Assembly (NCBI GenBank): GCA_018824085.1
Contig: JAHJHI010000037.1
Location: 62,001-126,000 of the forward strand
DNA from: Gammaproteobacteria bacterium
Lineage (GTDB): Bacteria; Pseudomonadota; Gammaproteobacteria; Burkholderiales; Rhodocyclaceae
DNA: 64,000 nucleotides
Reading direction: 5' to 3'
The first letter of the stretch is position 1; each line of letters begins with the position of its first letter. The notes under the pieces were generated by a model. It worked only from the letters and a program-made list of their open reading frames with translations, searched no databases and had not been told where the DNA came from. Below are positions 50,536-61,265 of the stretch, in pieces. The translations under genes were made by a program, and so were the position numbers.

Positions 50536-53166
50536 ATGAACAGCGCCGATATCCGTTCCGCCTTCCTCAATTACTTCGCTTCGAAAGGTCACCAGATCGT
50601 GGCGTCGAGTTCCCTCGTGCCGCACGAGGATCCGACCCTGCTGTTTACCAACGCCGGCATGAACCAGTTCAAGGACGTGTTCCTCGGTTTCGACAAGCGC
50701 GGCTACAGCCGCGCCACGACGTCGCAGAAGTGCGTGCGCGCGGGTGGCAAGCACAACGATCTGGAAAACGTCGGGTACACGGCCCGTCACCATACCTTCT
50801 TTGAAATGCTGGGCAACTTCAGCTTCGGCGACTACTTCAAGCGCGATGCGATCGGCTTCGCCTGGGAGCTGCTGACCGGCGTGTTCAAGCTGCCGAAGGA
50901 CAAGCTGACGATCACCGTCTATGCCGAGGACGACGAGGCCTACGACATCTGGACGAAGGAAATCGGCGTGCCGGCCGGGCGCGTGATACGCATCGGCGAC
51001 AACAAGGGCGCGCGCTACGCCTCCGACAATTTCTGGATGATGGGCGACACCGGCCCGTGCGGCCCGTGCACCGAAATCTTCTACGACCACGGCGCCGACA
51101 TTCCGGGCGGCCCGCCGGGCTCGCCGGACGAAGATGGCGACCGCTACATCGAAATCTGGAACAACGTGTTCATGCAGTACAACCGCGACGAAGCGGGCGT
51201 GCTGCATCCGCTGCCCAAGCCGAGCGTGGATACCGGCATGGGGCTGGAACGCATCGCTGCGGTACTGCAGGGCGTGCACAGCAATTACGAGATCGACCTG
51301 TTCCAGGCGCTGATCAGGGCCGCCGCGCGCGAGACGGACTGCGCCGACCTCGGCAATCCGTCGCTGAAGGTGCTGGCGGACCACATCCGCGCCTGTTCCT
51401 TCCTGATCGCGGACGGCGTCATTCCGGGCAACGAAGGCCGTGGCTACGTGCTTCGCCGCATCATCCGCCGCGCCATCCGCCATGGCTGGAAGCTGGGCGC
51501 GCGTGCGCCGTTCTTCCATCGCATGGTGGCCGATCTGGTGACCGAAATGGGGCAGGCCTACGGCGAACTGGTGCAGGGCGAGGCACGCATCACCGAATTG
51601 CTGAAGCAGGAAGAGACGCGCTTTTTCGAAACGATCGAACACGGCATGGCGATACTCGATGCGGCGCTGGCCGCGTTGGCAGCCGACGGCGGCAAGCAGC
51701 TCGACGGCGACACCGCCTTCAAGCTGCATGACACCTACGGCTTCCCGCTCGACCTCACTGCCGACATCGGCCGCGAGCGTGGCGTGTCGGTGGACGAAGC
51801 CGCGTTTGAACGCGCCATGGCGCGCCAGCGCGATCAGGCGCGCGCGGCCGGCAAGTTCAGGATGGCCACGGCGCTTGAATACGATGACGTGAAGACCGCG
51901 TTCCACGGCTACGCGACGCTGTCGCACGAGGGCCGCGTGACCGCGCTGTATCGCGATGGCGTGGCGGTGCCGCGATTGCTGGCCGGCGAATCCGGCGTCG
52001 TCGTGCTCGACAACACGCCGTTCTATGCGGAATCCGGCGGGCAGGTCGGGGATTGCGGCGAAATCAGCAAGCGCGGCGTGTGCATCAACCTGTTCCGGGT
52101 GGCCGACACGCAGAAGATCCAGGCGGACGTGTTCGGCCACCACGGCGAAATGATCAATGGAGAACTGTCGGTCGGCGACACCGTCGCGGCCGACGTGGAC
52201 GTGGCCGCACGCCATCGCACGATGCGCCACCACTCGGCGACCCACCTGATGCACAAGGCGCTGCGCGAGGTGCTCGGCGAGCACGTCCAGCAGAAGGGTT
52301 CGCTGGTCGATACCGACAAGACGCGTTTCGACTTCGCGCACACGCAGGCGATGACGGCTGACGAGATCCGCCGGGTCGAACAGCTGGTGAATCAGGAAAT
52401 CCTCGCCAACGTCCCGACGCAGGCGCGCGTGATGTCGATCGACGACGCGCAGAAGACCGGCGCCATGATGCTGTTCGGCGAGAAGTACGGCGACGAGGTG
52501 CGGGTGCTGGACATCGGCAGCTCGCGCGAGCTGTGCGGCGGCACGCATGTGCAGCGCACCGGTGACATCGGCCTGTTCCGCATCGTCGCTGAAAGCGGTG
52601 TGGCGGCAGGGGTGCGGCGCGTCGAGGCCGTGTGCGGCGACGTGGCGCTGGCGCGCGTGCAGCAACAGGACACGCTGCTGGCTGCCGTCGCCGGTGCGCT
52701 GAAGGCACCGGCGGAAGAAGCCGCGCTGCGCGTGACGCAGATGATCGAACACGTGCGCACGCTGGAGAAGGACATTGCGCGCTTCAAGAGCAAGCTGGCT
52801 GCAAGCCAGGGCGACGACCTTGCGGCGCAGGCCGTGGCGGTCGGCAATGCGAAGGTGCTGGCCGCGGTGCTCGAGGGCGCCGATGTGCCTGCGCTGCGCG
52901 AAACGATGGACAAGCTGCGCGACAAGCTCGGCAGCGCCATCGTCGTGCTCGGTGCCGTGAATGACGGCAAGGTGAGCCTGATCGCGGGTGTCACCGCAGA
53001 CCTCACCGCGCGCGTAAAGGCCGGTGAACTGGTGAATTTCGTCGCCGGTCAGGTCGGGGGCAAGGGGGGCGGAAAGCCCGACATGGCGCAGGCCGGCGGC
53101 ACGCAGCCGGAGAACCTGCCGGCCGCGCTGGCGTCCGTTGCCGGGTGGGTCGGGCCGCGCGTCTGA
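50536..53166 (+). CDS. alaS: Alanyl-tRNA synthetase
   Basis: 876 residues, the same length as E. coli AlaRS. Class II motifs are in the N-terminal half ([23 protein letters not shown]). The editing domain has HHSATHLMH and [13 protein letters not shown] with zinc ligands, and the C-terminal C-Ala domain ends in [15 protein letters not shown]. Start ATG 50536. Although the frame stays open for over 2 kb upstream, that stretch is antisense to glpK and the Sel1-like gene and is not coding. Confidence 0.96.
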   Translation: MNSADIRSAFLNYFASKGHQIVASSSLVPHEDPTLLFTNAGMNQFKDVFLGFDKRGYSRATTSQKCVRAGGKHNDLENVGYTARHHTFFEMLGNFSFGDYFKRDAIGFAWELLTGVFKLPKDKLTITVYAEDDEAYDIWTKEIGVPAGRVIRIGDNKGARYASDNFWMMGDTGPCGPCTEIFYDHGADIPGGPPGSPDEDGDRYIEIWNNVFMQYNRDEAGVLHPLPKPSVDTGMGLERIAAVLQGVHSNYEIDLFQALIRAAARETDCADLGNPSLKVLADHIRACSFLIADGVIPGNEGRGYVLRRIIRRAIRHGWKLGARAPFFHRMVADLVTEMGQAYGELVQGEARITELLKQEETRFFETIEHGMAILDAALAALAADGGKQLDGDTAFKLHDTYGFPLDLTADIGRERGVSVDEAAFERAMARQRDQARAAGKFRMATALEYDDVKTAFHGYATLSHEGRVTALYRDGVAVPRLLAGESGVVVLDNTPFYAESGGQVGDCGEISKRGVCINLFRVADTQKIQADVFGHHGEMINGELSVGDTVAADVDVAARHRTMRHHSATHLMHKALREVLGEHVQQKGSLVDTDKTRFDFAHTQAMTADEIRRVEQLVNQEILANVPTQARVMSIDDAQKTGAMMLFGEKYGDEVRVLDIGSSRELCGGTHVQRTGDIGLFRIVAESGVAAGVRRVEAVCGDVALARVQQQDTLLAAVAGALKAPAEEAALRVTQMIEHVRTLEKDIARFKSKLAASQGDDLAAQAVAVGNAKVLAAVLEGADVPALRETMDKLRDKLGSAIVVLGAVNDGKVSLIAGVTADLTARVKAGELVNFVAGQVGGKGGGKPDMAQAGGTQPENLPAALASVAGWVGPRV

Positions 53167-53190
53167 GCCGTTTCCGGCGCCCGCGCTGAA

Positions 53191-53223
53191 AGCAAAAAGC
53201 CGCCTCAAGGGCGGCTTTTTGCT
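53191..53223. terminator. Bidirectional terminator between alaS and the HDOD gene
   Basis: AGCAAAAAGCCGCC pairs with GGCGGCTTTTTGCT around a 5-nt loop, giving a T-run on both strands between convergent genes. Confidence 0.92.
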
Positions 53224-53236
53224 GCGTGTCGGACAC

Positions 53237-54064
53237 TTACACCATGACGTCCGCTTCTGCGGCGTGTTCCACGCAGTACTCGATGTCCGGCAGCATGGCC
53301 ATGCGGTCCAGTCCGCACATGTCGGTGACCGACTGGTTGAGGTGGCGGGCAATCTCGTCCGGCTGGACGTGTTCGTCGATCTCGAATGCGATCTGTGCCG
53401 CGACATTGGTCAGGCGCGCGAGACGCGTTGCGCCGCTGTTGTGCGGCTGGCAGTAGTACTGCAGCGCGCGGGCGATGTCTTCCGGAAAATTCCAGCGCGC
53501 TGCCAGTTCGGCGCCGATTTCGCAATGATTGGTGTGCAGCTTCAGGTGTTCGACGGCGGCGCGTTCGGTGACGCTGAGGTCGCGGCAGTCGCGCGCGATC
53601 TCCTCGGCGATGCGCGGAAACGCCATGTGGATCATGAGCTGGCCGATGCGATGCATGAGACCGGCGCTGTAGGCGAATTCCGGGTCCTCGCCGCAGCGTG
53701 AGGCGAGCAGCTTGTTGGCGCTCGCGGTCATGAGCGCGTGGCGCCAGAATTCTTTCAGGTTCACGCCGGGCACCTTCGGAAACGCACCGCCGATGCCGGC
53801 CGTGATGACCAGCGTGCGCATGGCGCGCGTTCCGATCAGCGTGACCGCGTCGTCGATCGAGCCGACGCTGCGGCGGCTGCCGTAGAAACCGGAATTCGCC
53901 AGGCGCAGCAGCCGTGCCGAGATCGCCGGGTCCTGGCGTATCTCGGCGATCAGCGGCTGCAGGTCCACGTCATCGTGCTTGAGCGATTCGACCAGATTCG
54001 CGACGACCTGCGGAATGGCCGGAATCTGGCTGACCGTGCTGAAGATGCGTTCTATGGCACTCAT
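53237..54064 (-). CDS. HDOD-domain protein
   Basis: 275-residue single HDOD domain (related to HD phosphohydrolases but lacking the catalytic HD). Recognisable parts: IPAIPQVVANLVESL, ISARLLRLANSGFYGSRRSVGSIDDAVTLIG (shortened), FWRHALMTA and AGLMHRIGQLMIHMAFP. Such proteins act in signalling and cell differentiation. It follows the EAL-HDOD gene on the same strand by 23 bp. The start at 54064 has AAGGA upstream. Confidence 0.86.
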   Translation of the reverse strand: MSAIERIFSTVSQIPAIPQVVANLVESLKHDDVDLQPLIAEIRQDPAISARLLRLANSGFYGSRRSVGSIDDAVTLIGTRAMRTLVITAGIGGAFPKVPGVNLKEFWRHALMTASANKLLASRCGEDPEFAYSAGLMHRIGQLMIHMAFPRIAEEIARDCRDLSVTERAAVEHLKLHTNHCEIGAELAARWNFPEDIARALQYYCQPHNSGATRLARLTNVAAQIAFEIDEHVQPDEIARHLNQSVTDMCGLDRMAMLPDIEYCVEHAAEADVMV

Positions 54065-54087
54065 GATCCTTCTTCTCCCTGTGGCAT

Positions 54088-55323
54088 TTAATTCGAGAGG
54101 CTCGCGGCCCAGAGCATGGCTTCCGAGGTCGCGAGGTTGAAATCTTCCAGCGTCAATGGCGGCAGTGATGTCAGCACTGCCGAAAACGCGTCCGGCGCGC
54201 CGTTCTCCCAGTGACTCATCAATGCCAGCAGGCGGCCGAGGGTTCCGCTGCCGTCGAGCAGCGCGCCGCGCACAGCGGCGTCTACGGCCAGCGTGCGGAG
54301 TATTTCGTCGATGGGAACGTTCAGCAGTGACGGCAGCAGTGAAAGGATGCCGGCGAGGAAGGCGCCGTCGGGGTCGCACGTACTGTCGCCGCACCGCCCG
54401 GCCAGCTGCTCCATCGTGCGCGCGCGCGTTGCCACCATGCCCAGCAGGGGGTTCCGGGTGATGTCACCGCCCTGGGAACAGAACAGCAACAGCTGCAGCC
54501 AGCGTTGCAGCTGCCGGCGGCCGAGCAGCGTGATCGCCTCGCGCGCAGTGCTGATCTGACGGTTGCTGCCGTTGCCGATCGAATTCGAAATGCGCATCAG
54601 GTTCACCAGCAGCGCCGGTTCCTGCTTTATCAACGGCTCCATGTCGACGGTTTCCGCGTCGTTCATGACCATGCCGAGCAGGCGCAGCAACACCGTTTCG
54701 CCCGGGCTCAGCTTGCGCGTGCTCAGTACGCTTGGCCGCGCGAAGTGATAGCCCTGAAAATAATCAAAGCCCAGTTCCATGCAGCGCCGTGCCTGTTGTT
54801 CGTTGTCGACCTTCTCGGCGAGCAGCCTTGCCGCGTAGGGACGGAAGCAGTCGACCAGCAGGGGCAGCTTGTCCGGATCGACGGCCAGCAGGTCGATCTT
54901 GATGAAGGACGCGATCTCGATCAGCGGCATGAACGCGTCGTCCAGCGTGATCACGTCGTCCAGCGCCAGCCGGAAGCCCTTGCGCACCAGTTCGCGAGCC
55001 CGCCGGATGACGTCCGGCGTGGGCGGGATGGTTTCCAGCAGTTCGATGACGATCTTGTTGGCGGGCAGCAGCTCTATCGTTTCCGACAGCAGCATGTCCT
55101 CGCTGACGTTGATGAAGCCGAAGGCGTTGCCCAGCGCCTGTTCCAGACCGAGTTCGTTGAAAACGGCGGTGATGACCTGTGCCGTGGCAGATACGTCATC
55201 GTGGAACTCGGCGCTTTCCACGTGCCCGGCACGGAACAGGAATTCGTACGCGTACAGCGCGTTCTTCCGGTCCAGGATGGGTTGTCGGCCGACGAAGATG
55301 TTTGATGTGGCGGCAAGGGGCAT
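54088..55323 (-). CDS. EAL-HDOD (YuxH-type) signalling protein, probably not a c-di-GMP phosphodiesterase
   Basis: 411 residues: a degenerate EAL domain (residues about 8-200), where the EAL signature reads YEFLFR and the catalytic EXLXR set is incomplete, followed by an HDOD domain (residues about 205-400, with KQEPALLVNLMRISNS). The architecture matches the YuxH family, whose EAL domain may bind but not hydrolyse c-di-GMP. It lies directly upstream of the single-domain HDOD gene, so the two probably form an operon. Confidence 0.85.
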   Translation of the reverse strand: MPLAATSNIFVGRQPILDRKNALYAYEFLFRAGHVESAEFHDDVSATAQVITAVFNELGLEQALGNAFGFINVSEDMLLSETIELLPANKIVIELLETIPPTPDVIRRARELVRKGFRLALDDVITLDDAFMPLIEIASFIKIDLLAVDPDKLPLLVDCFRPYAARLLAEKVDNEQQARRCMELGFDYFQGYHFARPSVLSTRKLSPGETVLLRLLGMVMNDAETVDMEPLIKQEPALLVNLMRISNSIGNGSNRQISTAREAITLLGRRQLQRWLQLLLFCSQGGDITRNPLLGMVATRARTMEQLAGRCGDSTCDPDGAFLAGILSLLPSLLNVPIDEILRTLAVDAAVRGALLDGSGTLGRLLALMSHWENGAPDAFSAVLTSLPPLTLEDFNLATSEAMLWAASLSN

Positions 55324-55440
55324 GTCCTTCTTTCGGCATGCCCGCCGTTACATTTAGGGTGTCCGCGCAGTTTATTTGCGCAAATGGGGCGGACGGCACG
55401 GGCCAGCGGCAGGGCGCCGGCCCGTCGGTCTTGACGGCGG

Positions 55441-56817
55441 CTAGAAGGGCAGGGTGAGGCCGGGGCGCGCACGCTGCAGCACGGCGCGGAAGTCGGCCTG
55501 GATGCGCGCGAGCGCCGCATCGTTGTCAGCCTCGAAGCGCAGCACGACGACAGGCGTCGTGTTGGACGCACGCATCAGGCCGAAACCGTCTTCGTATTCC
55601 ACCCGGAGTCCGTCGATCTTGATGATGTCACGCGCGCCGTCGAACGTTGCCGACTGCTGCATCTCGGCGATCAGCGCATGCGGTTCGCCTTCGTTCATCT
55701 TCAGATTCAGTTCCGGCGTCGACGTGGCGTCCGGCAGCGCCTTGAGCACCGCGTTGCCATCCGGCGAGGCGGACAGGATTTCGAGCAGGCGTGCGGCGGC
55801 GTACAGTCCGTCGTCGAAGCCGAACCAGCGTTCCTTGAAGAACATGTGGCCGCTCATCTCGCCTGCCAGCGCGGCGCCGCTCTGCTTGAGCTTGGCCTTG
55901 ATCAGCGCATGGCCGGTATTCCACATGACCGGCTCGCCGCCGTGCTGGCGCACCCACGGTGCGAGCAGCCGCGTGCACTTGACGTCGTAGACGATCTGCG
56001 CGCCCGGCTGGCGCGACAGCACGTCGGCGGCGAACAGCATGAGCTGGCGGTCCGGGTAGATGATTTCGCCGTCGCGCGTGACCACGCCCAGGCGGTCGCC
56101 GTCGCCGTCGAAGGCGAGGCCGATTTCTGCGTCGCCGGCGGCCAGCACGCGGATCAGGTCTGCGAGGTTCTCCGGCTTGGACGGGTCCGGGTGGTGGTTC
56201 GGGAAGTGGCCATCCACCTCGCAGAACAGCGGCGTCACCTCGCAGCCCATCGCTTCGAACAAGCGCGGCGCGATGTCGCCCGCGACGCCGTTGCCGCAGT
56301 CGATGACGATCTTCATCGGCCGCTTGAGTTTCACGTCGGACGTGATGCGGGTCATGTAGGCGTCCCGTACGTCGGCGTGGCGTGTGCTGCCCTTGCCGTG
56401 CACGAGATCGTTCTCGAGGATGCGGCGGCGCAGGTCCTGGATCATGTCGCCGTACAGCGTCTGGCCGCCCAGCACCATTTTCAGGCCGTTGTAGTCCGGA
56501 GGATTGTGGCTGCCGGTGACGCTGACCGCACTGTCTGTGCCGAGATCGAAAGCGGCGAAGTAGGACAGCGGAGTCGGAACGCAGCCGATGTCGAGCACGT
56601 CCACACCGGCGGCATTGATGCCTTCTGCCAGTGCGCCCGCAAGTTCGGGGCCGGACAGGCGGCCGTCGCGGCCGACGGCGATCGTGTGCTGGCCGCGCTT
56701 GACCGCCTCGGAACCGAGCGCGTGGCCGATGGCGCGGACCGCGTCTGCCGTGAGCGTCTTGTCGACGATGCCGCGAATGTCATAGGCCTTGAAGATTTCG
56801 GGTGCCGGAAACGACAT
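55441..56817 (-). CDS. algC: Phosphomannomutase/phosphoglucomutase AlgC
   Basis: 458-residue alpha-D-phosphohexomutase that interconverts hexose 1- and 6-phosphates for polysaccharide and lipopolysaccharide synthesis. Active-site phosphoserine loop TGSHNPPDYNG, metal loop DGDGDRLG, sugar loop GEMSGHMFF and phosphate-binding RASNTTPVVVLRFE all present. Start ATG 56817 with AAAGGAG upstream. Confidence 0.93.
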   Translation of the reverse strand: MSFPAPEIFKAYDIRGIVDKTLTADAVRAIGHALGSEAVKRGQHTIAVGRDGRLSGPELAGALAEGINAAGVDVLDIGCVPTPLSYFAAFDLGTDSAVSVTGSHNPPDYNGLKMVLGGQTLYGDMIQDLRRRILENDLVHGKGSTRHADVRDAYMTRITSDVKLKRPMKIVIDCGNGVAGDIAPRLFEAMGCEVTPLFCEVDGHFPNHHPDPSKPENLADLIRVLAAGDAEIGLAFDGDGDRLGVVTRDGEIIYPDRQLMLFAADVLSRQPGAQIVYDVKCTRLLAPWVRQHGGEPVMWNTGHALIKAKLKQSGAALAGEMSGHMFFKERWFGFDDGLYAAARLLEILSASPDGNAVLKALPDATSTPELNLKMNEGEPHALIAEMQQSATFDGARDIIKIDGLRVEYEDGFGLMRASNTTPVVVLRFEADNDAALARIQADFRAVLQRARPGLTLPF

Positions 56818-56913
56818 CTGTACTCCTTTCTGATTTTCTGTTGTCCGCAATGCGGCGATGCATCAATTATCCGCCCTGAGCCACGACGGGGGCGCGAAAG
56901 TTTGCCGCTACCG

Positions 56914-57489
56914 TCAGCCACCCGTGATCAGGTGCGCGATGAAGGCGCGGGCGGCGGGCGGGCTGCGGGATTCCCGTTCGCCGTCCATCATGCCCAGACC
57001 GAACACATAGGCGTAGAGCAGGAGGCTGCGATTGCGTGCCTCGTCGGGCGTGATGCCGGCGCCGACGAACAGGGCCGTGGCACAGTCGAGGCGCACCGCG
57101 TCCACGGCGTCGACGACGGCGCGTGCGCGCTGGTCGTGCCGCGCCCAGTCCCGCACCGCCAGTTCCACCCTTATACCGCGCTGGTTGCGTGCGACGCTGT
57201 AGGTGTCGATGACATGGTGAAGCTGCGCCATCTCCTCGCCCGGAGTGCATCGGGTCAGTGAACGGATGTCGTCCAGCCGTCCGTCATGCCAGGTGTCGAG
57301 CATGGCGTCCAGCAGTTCGCGCCGGTCGCGGAAATGCCAGTAGAAGCTGCCCTTGGTCAATCCGAGCCTGCGCGCCAGTGTTTCCACCTTCACGCCGTCG
57401 AGCCCGTGCTCGGCAAGTGCGTGCGTGGCGGCGCGCACCCAGGTGCTTCGGTCGGTCTGGTTGCGAAGAGGGGCGTCAGGAGCAGTCAC
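56914..57489 (-). CDS. TetR-family regulator divergent from etfBA
   Basis: 191 residues if started at GTG 57489 (VTAPDAPLRN); ATG 57531 is an alternative, but it lies inside an operator. The N-terminal helix-turn-helix reads VETLARRLGLTKGSFYWHFRDRRELL, followed by a helical ligand domain (QRARAVVDAVDAVR). Two identical-core palindromes in the 195-bp gap to etfB are its likely binding sites. Position suggests control of the ETF/acyl-CoA dehydrogenase operon by an acyl-CoA, similar in role to PsrA or FadR regulators, and self-repression. Confidence 0.8.
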   Translation of the reverse strand: MTAPDAPLRNQTDRSTWVRAATHALAEHGLDGVKVETLARRLGLTKGSFYWHFRDRRELLDAMLDTWHDGRLDDIRSLTRCTPGEEMAQLHHVIDTYSVARNQRGIRVELAVRDWARHDQRARAVVDAVDAVRLDCATALFVGAGITPDEARNRSLLLYAYVFGLGMMDGERESRSPPAARAFIAHLITGG

Positions 57490-57528
57490 GGCGACATTCC
57501 GGTTCCGGGTATTGACCCGTCGTTCTGG

Positions 57529-57568
57529 CATACGGTAGCGTATGGAGTGGAACATACGCACCCGTATG
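57529..57568. promoter_or_regulatory. Twin palindromic TetR operators
   Basis: CATACGGTAGCGTATG (57529-57544) and CATACGCACCCGTATG (57553-57568) share the form CATACG-N4-CGTATG, 24 bp apart centre to centre. They lie in the divergent promoter of the TetR gene and etfB, as expected for its own operators. Confidence 0.75.
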
Positions 57569-57683
57569 GGTAGTGCGTCGTGCAAAGGGGTGTGACATCG
57601 TGCACCGTGCGCGTCGGCCTGCTTCGTGCGGGCCGCACAATATGAACAGCAATCCAGACAGGCAATCGCAGGAGGTTTCGAGC

Positions 57684-58436
57684 ATGAAGGTACTGGTTCC
57701 GGTCAAACGGGTGATCGACTACAACGTCAGGATCCGGGTGGCGGCAGACGGCAGTGGCGTGGATACCGCCAACGTGAAGATGTCGATGAATCCGTTCGAC
57801 GAAATCGCCGTGGAAGAGGCGGTACGCCTGCGGGAGCGTGGCGCCGCGACGGAAGTGGTCGTGGTGTCGTGCGGTGTTGCCGCCTGCCAGGACACACTGC
57901 GCGCGGCGATGGCCATCGGTGCCGACCGTGCGGTGCTCGTCGCCACCGACGCGGAACTGCAGCCGCTCGCCGTGGCGCGTTTGCTGCATGCCGTGGCGCA
58001 GCGCGAGCAGCCCGGGCTGGTCATCTGCGGCAAGCAGGCGATCGACGACGACGCCAGCCAGACCGGCCAGATGCTGGCTGCACTGCTCGGCTGGGGACAG
58101 GCGACCTTCGCGTCGAAGCTCGAACTGTCCGATGGAAGGGCCGTCGTGACGCGCGAGATCGACGGTGGACTGGAGACGATCAGCGTCGCACTGCCGGCGC
58201 TCGTCACCACCGATCTGCGGCTGAACGAGCCGCGTTACGCGAGCCTGCCCAATATCATGAAGGCAAAGAAAAAGCCGCTGGAAACGCTGACGCCGGAGGC
58301 GCTCGGCGTCGACGTCACGCCGCGCCTGATCACCGTGCGCGTGAGCGAACCGGCCAAACGCCAGTCCGGCGTCAAGGTGGCCGACGTGGCCGAACTCGTC
58401 CGCAAGCTGCGCGACGAAGCCAAAGTCCTGCGCTGA
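57684..58436 (+). CDS. etfB: Electron transfer flavoprotein beta subunit
   Basis: 250-residue EtfB, which with EtfA carries electrons from acyl-CoA dehydrogenases to the membrane quinone pool. The AMP-binding part and signature are present: [19 protein letters not shown] (shortened) and [27 protein letters not shown] at 8 nt selects ATG 57684. EtfA follows after 11 bp. Confidence 0.93.
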   Translation: MKVLVPVKRVIDYNVRIRVAADGSGVDTANVKMSMNPFDEIAVEEAVRLRERGAATEVVVVSCGVAACQDTLRAAMAIGADRAVLVATDAELQPLAVARLLHAVAQREQPGLVICGKQAIDDDASQTGQMLAALLGWGQATFASKLELSDGRAVVTREIDGGLETISVALPALVTTDLRLNEPRYASLPNIMKAKKKPLETLTPEALGVDVTPRLITVRVSEPAKRQSGVKVADVAELVRKLRDEAKVLR

Positions 58437-58447
58437 GGAAACCGCCG

Positions 58448-59395
58448 ATGACCATTCTCGTAATTGCAGAACATGACAATGCCGCGCTGCGTGCGGTCAC
58501 GCTGAACACCATCACGGCGGCCAGCCGCATCGGCGGCGACATCACCGTGCTGGTCGCCGGGCATGGTTGCGCCGGAGTGGCCGCCGCCGCGGCCGCCGTC
58601 GCCGGCGTGAGCCGCGTGCTGCTCGCCGACGCGCCGGCCTTCGAACATCCGCTGGCAGAAGACGTTGCCGCACTCGTCATCGCGCTGGCGTCCGGACACA
58701 GCCATGTGCTGGCACCGGCCACGAGCTTTGGCAAGAACTTCATGCCGCGCGTCGCCGCCTTGCTTGACGTGGCCCAGGTGTCGGACATCGTCGGCGTGGA
58801 AGCGCCCGATACCTTCGTGCGTCCGATCTACGCCGGCAACGCGCTGGCGACGGTGCGCAGCATCGACGCGACCAAGGTGATCACGGTGCGCGCGACGGCA
58901 TTCGACGCGGCGCCGGCCGATGGCGGCAGCGCCACCGTCGACGCGGTCGAGGCGCCTGCAGGCAGCGGCCTCAGCGCCTTCGTGTCGCAGACGCTGTCGA
59001 AATCCGAACGTCCGTCGCTGGGCGACGCACGCGTCGTCGTGTCCGGCGGGCGCGGGCTGGGCAGCGCCGAGCAGTACCGCGGCGTGCTTGAACCGCTGGC
59101 AGACAGGCTGGGCGCCGCGCTCGGCGCAAGCCGTGCCGCCGTCGATTCCGGCTATGCGCCGAACGACCATCAGGTCGGCCAGACCGGCCAGATCGTCGCG
59201 CCCGAGCTGTACATCGCGATCGGCCTGTCGGGCGCGATCCAGCACCTCGCGGGCATGAAGGCGTCACGCGTCATCGTCGCCATCAACAAGGATTCCGACG
59301 CACCGATCTTCCAGGTTGCCGATTACGGCCTCGTGGGCGACCTGTTCGACGTCGTGCCGCAGCTGGTCGCCGCGCTGGATGCCGAACCGGGCTGA
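58448..59395 (+). CDS. etfA: Electron transfer flavoprotein alpha subunit
   Basis: 315-residue EtfA with the FAD-binding C-terminal domain ([42 protein letters not shown]; shortened) that holds the flavin. Partner of EtfB upstream; followed after 50 bp by the acyl-CoA dehydrogenase that probably donates the electrons. Start ATG 58448. Confidence 0.93.
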   Translation: MTILVIAEHDNAALRAVTLNTITAASRIGGDITVLVAGHGCAGVAAAAAAVAGVSRVLLADAPAFEHPLAEDVAALVIALASGHSHVLAPATSFGKNFMPRVAALLDVAQVSDIVGVEAPDTFVRPIYAGNALATVRSIDATKVITVRATAFDAAPADGGSATVDAVEAPAGSGLSAFVSQTLSKSERPSLGDARVVVSGGRGLGSAEQYRGVLEPLADRLGAALGASRAAVDSGYAPNDHQVGQTGQIVAPELYIAIGLSGAIQHLAGMKASRVIVAINKDSDAPIFQVADYGLVGDLFDVVPQLVAALDAEPG

Positions 59396-59445
59396 TCGCC
59401 GTTTTACCCACGCTCCCGCTCGCCGGGAGGACGCAGGAGAATGCC

Positions 59446-61236
59446 ATGAGCGAATACTTTGCACCGCTGCGCGACATGCGTTTCGTGCTCGAACTGGTCG
59501 GTCTGGAGGCGGTCAGCGCCTTGCCCGGTTACGAAGAGGCCAGCGCCGATGTTGTCGACGCCGTGCTGGACGAGGCCGCGCGCTTCACGACCGAAGTGCT
59601 GTCGCCGCTGAACGCCGTCGGGGACCGCGTCGGTGCCCTCCTCGGTGACGACGGCCGGGTGACGATGCCGGACGGGTTCGCCGCCGCCTACCGCCAGTAC
59701 GCGGACAACGGCTGGAACGGCATGGGCTGCGATCCCGCCCACGGCGGCGCCGGCATGCCGCATCTGGTGGTCGCCATGATCCAGGAGATGGTCATGGGCG
59801 CGAACATGGCGTTCTCGCTGTGCCCGCTGCTGACCGCCGGCGCCATCGAGGCGCTGTCGCTGTGCGGCTCGGACGAGTTGAAGCGCATCTATCTGTCGCG
59901 CATGGTCAGCGGCGAGTGGACCGGCACGATGAATCTGACCGAACCGCAGGCCGGGTCGGATCTGGCCGCGGTGCGCAGCCGCGCCGAGCCGCAGCCCGAC
60001 GGCAGCTTCCGCATCTTCGGGCAGAAGATATTCATCACCTTCGGCGAGCACGAGCTTGCGGACAACATCGTGCATCTGGTACTCGCTCGCACGCCGGGCG
60101 CCCCGGACGGCGTAAAGGGCATTTCGCTGTTCGTCGTGCCGAAGTTCATTCCCGAGGCTGACGGCTCGCCCGGCGAGCGCAACGACGTACGCTGCGTGTC
60201 GCTCGAACACAAGCTGGGCATCCACGCGAGTCCGACCTGCGTCATGGCGTACGGCGACGACGGCGGCGCGACCGGCTGGCTGTGCGGCGAGGAGAACCGC
60301 GGCATCGAGTACATGTTCATCATGATGAATGCCGCGCGCTACGCGGTCGGGCTGCAGGGCATCGCCGTCGCCGAGCGCGCGTTGCAGCGGGCGATGCATT
60401 ACGCGCGTGACCGGCTGCAGGGCACCGAAGCGGGCGCGGGGGAGGGCGAGCGCGTCGCCATCATTCGACATCCGGACGTGCGGCGCATGCTGCTGCTGAT
60501 GAAGTCGCAGGTCGAGGCGATGCGCGTGCTGGCTGCGGCGACCGCGGCGGCGCGCGATCACGCGGCGCACCACCCGGAGGCCGCCGGACGCGAACGCGCA
60601 CAGGCCTTCGTCGAACTGATGATTCCGGTGGTAAAGGGCTGGAGCACCGAAACCGGCAACGACGTCGCCTCGCTTGGCGTGCAGGTGCACGGCGGCATGG
60701 GCTACATCGAGGAAACGGGCGCGGCGCAATACCTGCGCGACGCGCGCATCACGAACATCTACGAAGGTACGACCGGCATACAGGCGAACGATCTGGTGAG
60801 CCGCAAGATCGCGCGCGACGGCGGCGCGGCGGCGCGCGCCGTCATCGTCGACATGCGCAGCGTGGTGGCCGCGCTGGAGGCGTCCGGCGACGACAGCCTG
60901 CGCGCGATCGCCGAGGCGCTGTCCGACGGCGTCGCGGCGCTCGAACGCTGCGTCGGCTTTGTCGTTGCGAACTGGCGCAGCGACATGCGCGCGGTGCTTG
61001 CCGGCGCGGTGCCGCTGCTCGGGCTGTTCGGGCGCGTGGCCGGCGGCTGGCAGATGGCGCGCGCCGCGCTGCTCGCCCACGAGCGTCTCGCCGCCTACGA
61101 TTCCGAGTCGGCCTTCTACCGCGCCAAGGTCGTGTCCGCGCGCTTCTACGCGGACCATGTGCTGAGCCAGTCGAGCGGGCTCGCGCACGCGGTGTGCGCC
61201 GGAGCCGTCAGCACGCTGGACGAGACGCTGGCCTGA
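59446..61236 (+). CDS. Acyl-CoA dehydrogenase, long form with extra C-terminal domain
   Basis: 596 residues, longer than the usual 380-400 and matching the group that includes 3-methylmercaptopropionyl-CoA dehydrogenase DmdC. FAD-binding motifs [17 protein letters not shown] and [17 protein letters not shown] precede the catalytic base region [17 protein letters not shown] (Glu), with an extra domain after residue about 470. It is the third gene of the etfBA operon. The acyl-CoA substrate cannot be told from the sequence; DmdC-like activity is one option, fatty acyl-CoA another. Confidence 0.86.
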   Translation: MSEYFAPLRDMRFVLELVGLEAVSALPGYEEASADVVDAVLDEAARFTTEVLSPLNAVGDRVGALLGDDGRVTMPDGFAAAYRQYADNGWNGMGCDPAHGGAGMPHLVVAMIQEMVMGANMAFSLCPLLTAGAIEALSLCGSDELKRIYLSRMVSGEWTGTMNLTEPQAGSDLAAVRSRAEPQPDGSFRIFGQKIFITFGEHELADNIVHLVLARTPGAPDGVKGISLFVVPKFIPEADGSPGERNDVRCVSLEHKLGIHASPTCVMAYGDDGGATGWLCGEENRGIEYMFIMMNAARYAVGLQGIAVAERALQRAMHYARDRLQGTEAGAGEGERVAIIRHPDVRRMLLLMKSQVEAMRVLAAATAAARDHAAHHPEAAGRERAQAFVELMIPVVKGWSTETGNDVASLGVQVHGGMGYIEETGAAQYLRDARITNIYEGTTGIQANDLVSRKIARDGGAAARAVIVDMRSVVAALEASGDDSLRAIAEALSDGVAALERCVGFVVANWRSDMRAVLAGAVPLLGLFGRVAGGWQMARAALLAHERLAAYDSESAFYRAKVVSARFYADHVLSQSSGLAHAVCAGAVSTLDETLA

Positions 61237-61265
61237 CCGGGGCCTGTTGGGCGCCTGTTGCGCGC

